From: an uncultured Bacteroidales bacterium | GTDB lineage: Bacteria > Bacteroidota > Bacteroidia > Bacteroidales > WCHB1-69 | Direction: 5' to 3' | DNA length: 64,000 nt | Assembly: GCA_905233625.1 (NCBI GenBank) | Contig: CAJOFJ010000009.1 | Coordinates: 78,492-142,491, forward strand | Shown: positions 62,433 through 64,000 of the stretch, piece after piece | Position numbering within the stretch: position 1 is the first letter of the stretch | How the letters are laid out: each line of letters begins with the position of its first letter | Position numbers and translations under genes: made by a program | The notes under the pieces: generated by a model | Seen by the model: only the letters and a program-made list of their open reading frames with translations | What the model was told of the DNA's origin: nothing | Database searches by the model: none

Positions 62433-62927
62433 TTAATGGGTGATGGATTTCGCTTTCTGGACCAATTTTTCCTTGATACGGTGCAGTTTGATCCCGACAT
62501 TTGCGACAGAGATGCCCATAACGGCTGCGATTTCGTCGTAGCCGATCCCCTCCAACCATAGCAGCACAAGGCCGCGGTCCATCACATCGAGCTGGTGAAT
62601 GAGCGCATAGAGCTGGCGAATCTGTTCGAGAGAGCTGTCCTGAGGGTCGTAGGGGTCAATGTCGGTGCTGAGTGAAACCGTCTGCGGACGGCGTTTCGTC
62701 CGTTTGTTGCCGTTGATGGCGGTGTTGAGCGCGATGCGATACACCCAGGTGTTCACACTGCTGCGGTTCTCGAACTGGTCGAATCCCAACCACAAGCGGA
62801 CAAGGATTTCCTGAAACAGATCGTTGATTTCCTCCTTGTCGCGCGAGAACATGTAACAAACGGAGTAAATCGTCTGTTTGTACTGTTTCACCAGCTCCTC
62901 GAATTGTTTTTCTTTGTCACTTTTCAT
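62433..62927 (-). CDS. ECF-type RNA polymerase sigma factor (second copy)
   Basis: The 164-residue protein has region 2 (IYSVCYMFSRDKEEINDLFQ, SVNTWVYRIALNTAINGNKR) and region 4 helix-turn-helix (GYDEIAAVMGISVANVGIKL). It is a close paralogue of the sigma factor at 16019 (for example CYMFSxDxxExNDLFQEx and LVLLWLEGIGYDEIAAVMGIS against IVLLWLENLSYDEIAAIVGIS, written in parts). Followed 11 nt later by its membrane partner gene. Confidence 0.88.
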   Translation of the reverse strand: MKSDKEKQFEELVKQYKQTIYSVCYMFSRDKEEINDLFQEILVRLWLGFDQFENRSSVNTWVYRIALNTAINGNKRTKRRPQTVSLSTDIDPYDPQDSSLEQIRQLYALIHQLDVMDRGLVLLWLEGIGYDEIAAVMGISVANVGIKLHRIKEKLVQKAKSITH

Positions 62928-63049
62928 CTGACCGTTTTTTGGATTTTTATGGCATTGGACAACCCTTTCCCAAAATCCTTACAAAAAAAATCATTTTTTT
63001 TCACAACAGTCTTCTCAGTCATACTCCACAATGTTGGCTTTTATTTTTG

Positions 63050-63538
63050 TCAATTTTCGTTCGGTGCACAGGAAGAGGGTATTCTCAAACTCCAGTGGCT
63101 GTAATTTCCCAAGGAGTCAATTTCCAACATTATGGGCATGTAATTCACTTTTTGAAAATCAGGAATTATCTTTTTCAGGATATTATTGGCCACCATTTTA
63201 TCCAGACCGCTTCTACTGTCAAATCTATAGGCGCTTCCTTTGTAGTTGACTTCTGATAATAGCTTGTCAAAATATGATTTGTCTGAGAAATAAATGACCA
63301 TAACCCCTATGGAATCTTCTTGTAATAGGGGATTCTGCAAGAATTGCTCTTCAAGACTTGGTTTGCACGCTCTACACCATTGGGCTCCGATAAAGATAAA
63401 ACTTGTTTTGGAATGCTCTATTTCCTTCGACATCATGTCTATACATTCTTGTTCACTCGAAAACGAGGTGTGAAAACAAGAACTTGTCACAAAAGAGAGA
63501 CAGATCGTTGATAATAAGAAAACAAATATTCTTTTCAT
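63050..63538 (-). CDS. Thioredoxin-like lipoprotein with CxxC motif
   Basis: From ATG 63538 the 162-residue protein has a lipoprotein signal (FLLSTICLSFVTSSC), then a thioredoxin-fold segment: SFIFIGAQWCRACKPSLEEQ with the active-site CRAC, a strand (SIGVMVIYFSDKSYFDKLL) and a cis-Pro-like NYMPIMLEIDSLG. It is probably an outer- or inner-membrane-bound thiol-disulfide oxidoreductase. It has a promoter box at 63618-63625. Confidence 0.78.
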   Translation of the reverse strand: MKRIFVFLLSTICLSFVTSSCFHTSFSSEQECIDMMSKEIEHSKTSFIFIGAQWCRACKPSLEEQFLQNPLLQEDSIGVMVIYFSDKSYFDKLLSEVNYKGSAYRFDSRSGLDKMVANNILKKIIPDFQKVNYMPIMLEIDSLGNYSHWSLRIPSSCAPNEN

Positions 63539-63617
63539 GGTCTTGGTTATTTTGTTTGTTATCAATTTTTTGTTGTATCTAACAACAAGCTTTTCTTGTT
63601 TAATGATTAGGTGGGGG

Positions 63618-63625
63618 CAAAGATA
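63618..63625 (-). promoter_or_regulatory. -7 promoter box of the thioredoxin-like gene
   Basis: Minus-strand TATCTTTG, 79 bp upstream of the ATG at 63538. Confidence 0.5.
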
Positions 63626-63738
63626 TAAAAAGTCTTCTTTCACGATAGTAAATGCGTTGAAATTTTTCTCAAGGGGCGAAAAATGGACAAGCAGAATAAA
63701 AAAAAGAAAAAAATATTTGTGAAATGAAAAATTTTTAT

Positions 63739-63746
63739 TATTTTTG
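63739..63746 (+). promoter_or_regulatory. -7 promoter box of a candidate small RNA
   Basis: TATTTTTG with AT-rich upstream sequence, oriented toward 64000. No convincing reading frame follows before the terminator at 63821. Confidence 0.5.
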
Positions 63747-63751
63747 CAATG

Positions 63752-63856
63752 TTGTTATGCCATACAGCGCAGGCATGTAAAATTACCAGCGACAACGATT
63801 TTGGTAATTTCAATCACTATAACCCACATCATTGTTTATTTTGGTGTGGGTTTTTA
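63752..63856 (+). ncRNA. Candidate small RNA with two hairpins
   Basis: Between the -7 box at 63739 and a hairpin with a five-T run there is room for a transcript of about 105 nt. It holds a perfect 9-bp stem AAATTACCA (63780-63788)/TGGTAATTT (63802-63810) and the terminator stem AACCCACA (63821-63828)/TGTGGGTT (63845-63852). An open frame runs through but has no recognisable protein features. The 3' half is antisense to the end of the partial gene at 63829. Confidence 0.35.
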
Positions 63857-64000
63857 GATATATCAAAAGCGGTTAATATCCACTGCTTGTCAAATCCAAA
63901 TGCCTTACGTTCGATGACTACTCTGAAATAATTTGATTCCAATAAATACTCTTCGCCAGTTTTAGTTAACGATAATTCACCAAATTGCACTACTATCGGG
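63829..64000 (-). CDS. C-terminal end of a possible BECR-fold RNase (phage/MuF-toxin-like), 5' partial
   Basis: The minus-strand frame enters from the right window edge and stops at 63829-63831 (56 residues visible). It reads VVQFGELSLTKTGEEYLLES, then NYFRVVIERKAFGFDKQWIL and TAFDISKNPHQNKQ. The pattern of paired beta strands with VIERK...KQWILTAFD resembles the end of Barnase-EndoU-ColicinE5/D-RelE-like (PBECR) nucleases found at the C-terminus of phage MuF and polymorphic toxins. Too little is visible to be sure. The stop codon lies within the loop of the small-RNA terminator hairpin. Confidence 0.5.
   Translation of the reverse strand, partial: PIVVQFGELSLTKTGEEYLLESNYFRVVIERKAFGFDKQWILTAFDISKNPHQNKQ

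Noticed and set aside
63749-63931. 60-codon plus-strand protein at the right edge
   Set aside because: It runs through a terminator hairpin and has no family features; a small RNA is the better reading.

Overview
The window is chromosomal DNA from a member of the Bacteroidota, most likely the order Bacteroidales. The evidence is a set of type IX secretion (T9SS) parts and cargo (PorQ, a T9SS plug protein, a gingipain-type C25 peptidase, several C-terminal sorting domains), a 287-residue primary sigma factor, family-typical genes (DUF3098, DUF4271, DUF4292, SocA/Panacea), and the recurrent Bacteroidota -7 promoter box TAnnTTTG in front of many genes. Most of the window is ordinary core genome in short operons. 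It is unusually rich in small interspersed repeats.

Layout. 1-3.4 kb: a 5'-truncated superfamily 1 helicase with a C-terminal nuclease-like domain, then a frameshifted membrane-anchored protein. 3.4-8.2 kb: sugar epimerase, PfkB sugar kinase and a secreted M14 carboxypeptidase. 8.4-11.3 kb: ftsX, DUF3098, uppP, truB. 11.4-19.2 kb: lipoproteins, an M16 peptidase, an ECF sigma/membrane-protein pair, a 5-formyl-THF cyclo-ligase and a T9SS cargo protein. 19.2-24.9 kb: DUF4271, hemD-like, rnpA, yidD, rpoD, asnS, a SpoU methyltransferase. 25.1-29.2 kb: accessory stretch with a Panacea-type toxin-antitoxin candidate, small genes bounded by direct repeats, a FISUMP lipoprotein and a phage-like gene fragment joined to pepP. 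29.2-37.2 kb: pepP, lptB, rfbD, tRNA-Thr-tuf-tRNA-Trp, a YD-repeat protein, radA. 37.2-42.8 kb: porQ, the C25 peptidase, surE. 42.8-47.6 kb: two related, broken FISUMP genes bracketing an AAA_14 ATPase gene. 48.1-59.5 kb: ROK kinase, T9SS plug, PHP protein, GT39 glycosyltransferase, LptF/G permease, YitT, a DNA glycosylase, a shortened ribF, pheT. 59.5-64 kb: repeat cluster, a HExxH protein, a second ECF sigma/membrane-protein pair, a thioredoxin-like lipoprotein, a candidate small RNA and the end of a possible RNase-toxin gene.

The most unusual aspect is the repeat landscape. A roughly 30-nt palindrome (arms TGTAGAGACG...CGTCTCTACA) occurs nine times, six of them inside reading frames. Three of those are translated in the same frame as a Val-Glu-Thr-His-Gly type peptide, one forms the C-terminal tail of RNase P protein, and two are frame-breaking insertions at the same place in the two FISUMP paralogues. 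A 44-nt GC-rich double-hairpin element occurs six times, and lptB sits between inverted copies of a composite containing it. No transposase gene for any of these elements is visible here.

All identifications rest on reading the sequence and recalling protein families. No database search was run.
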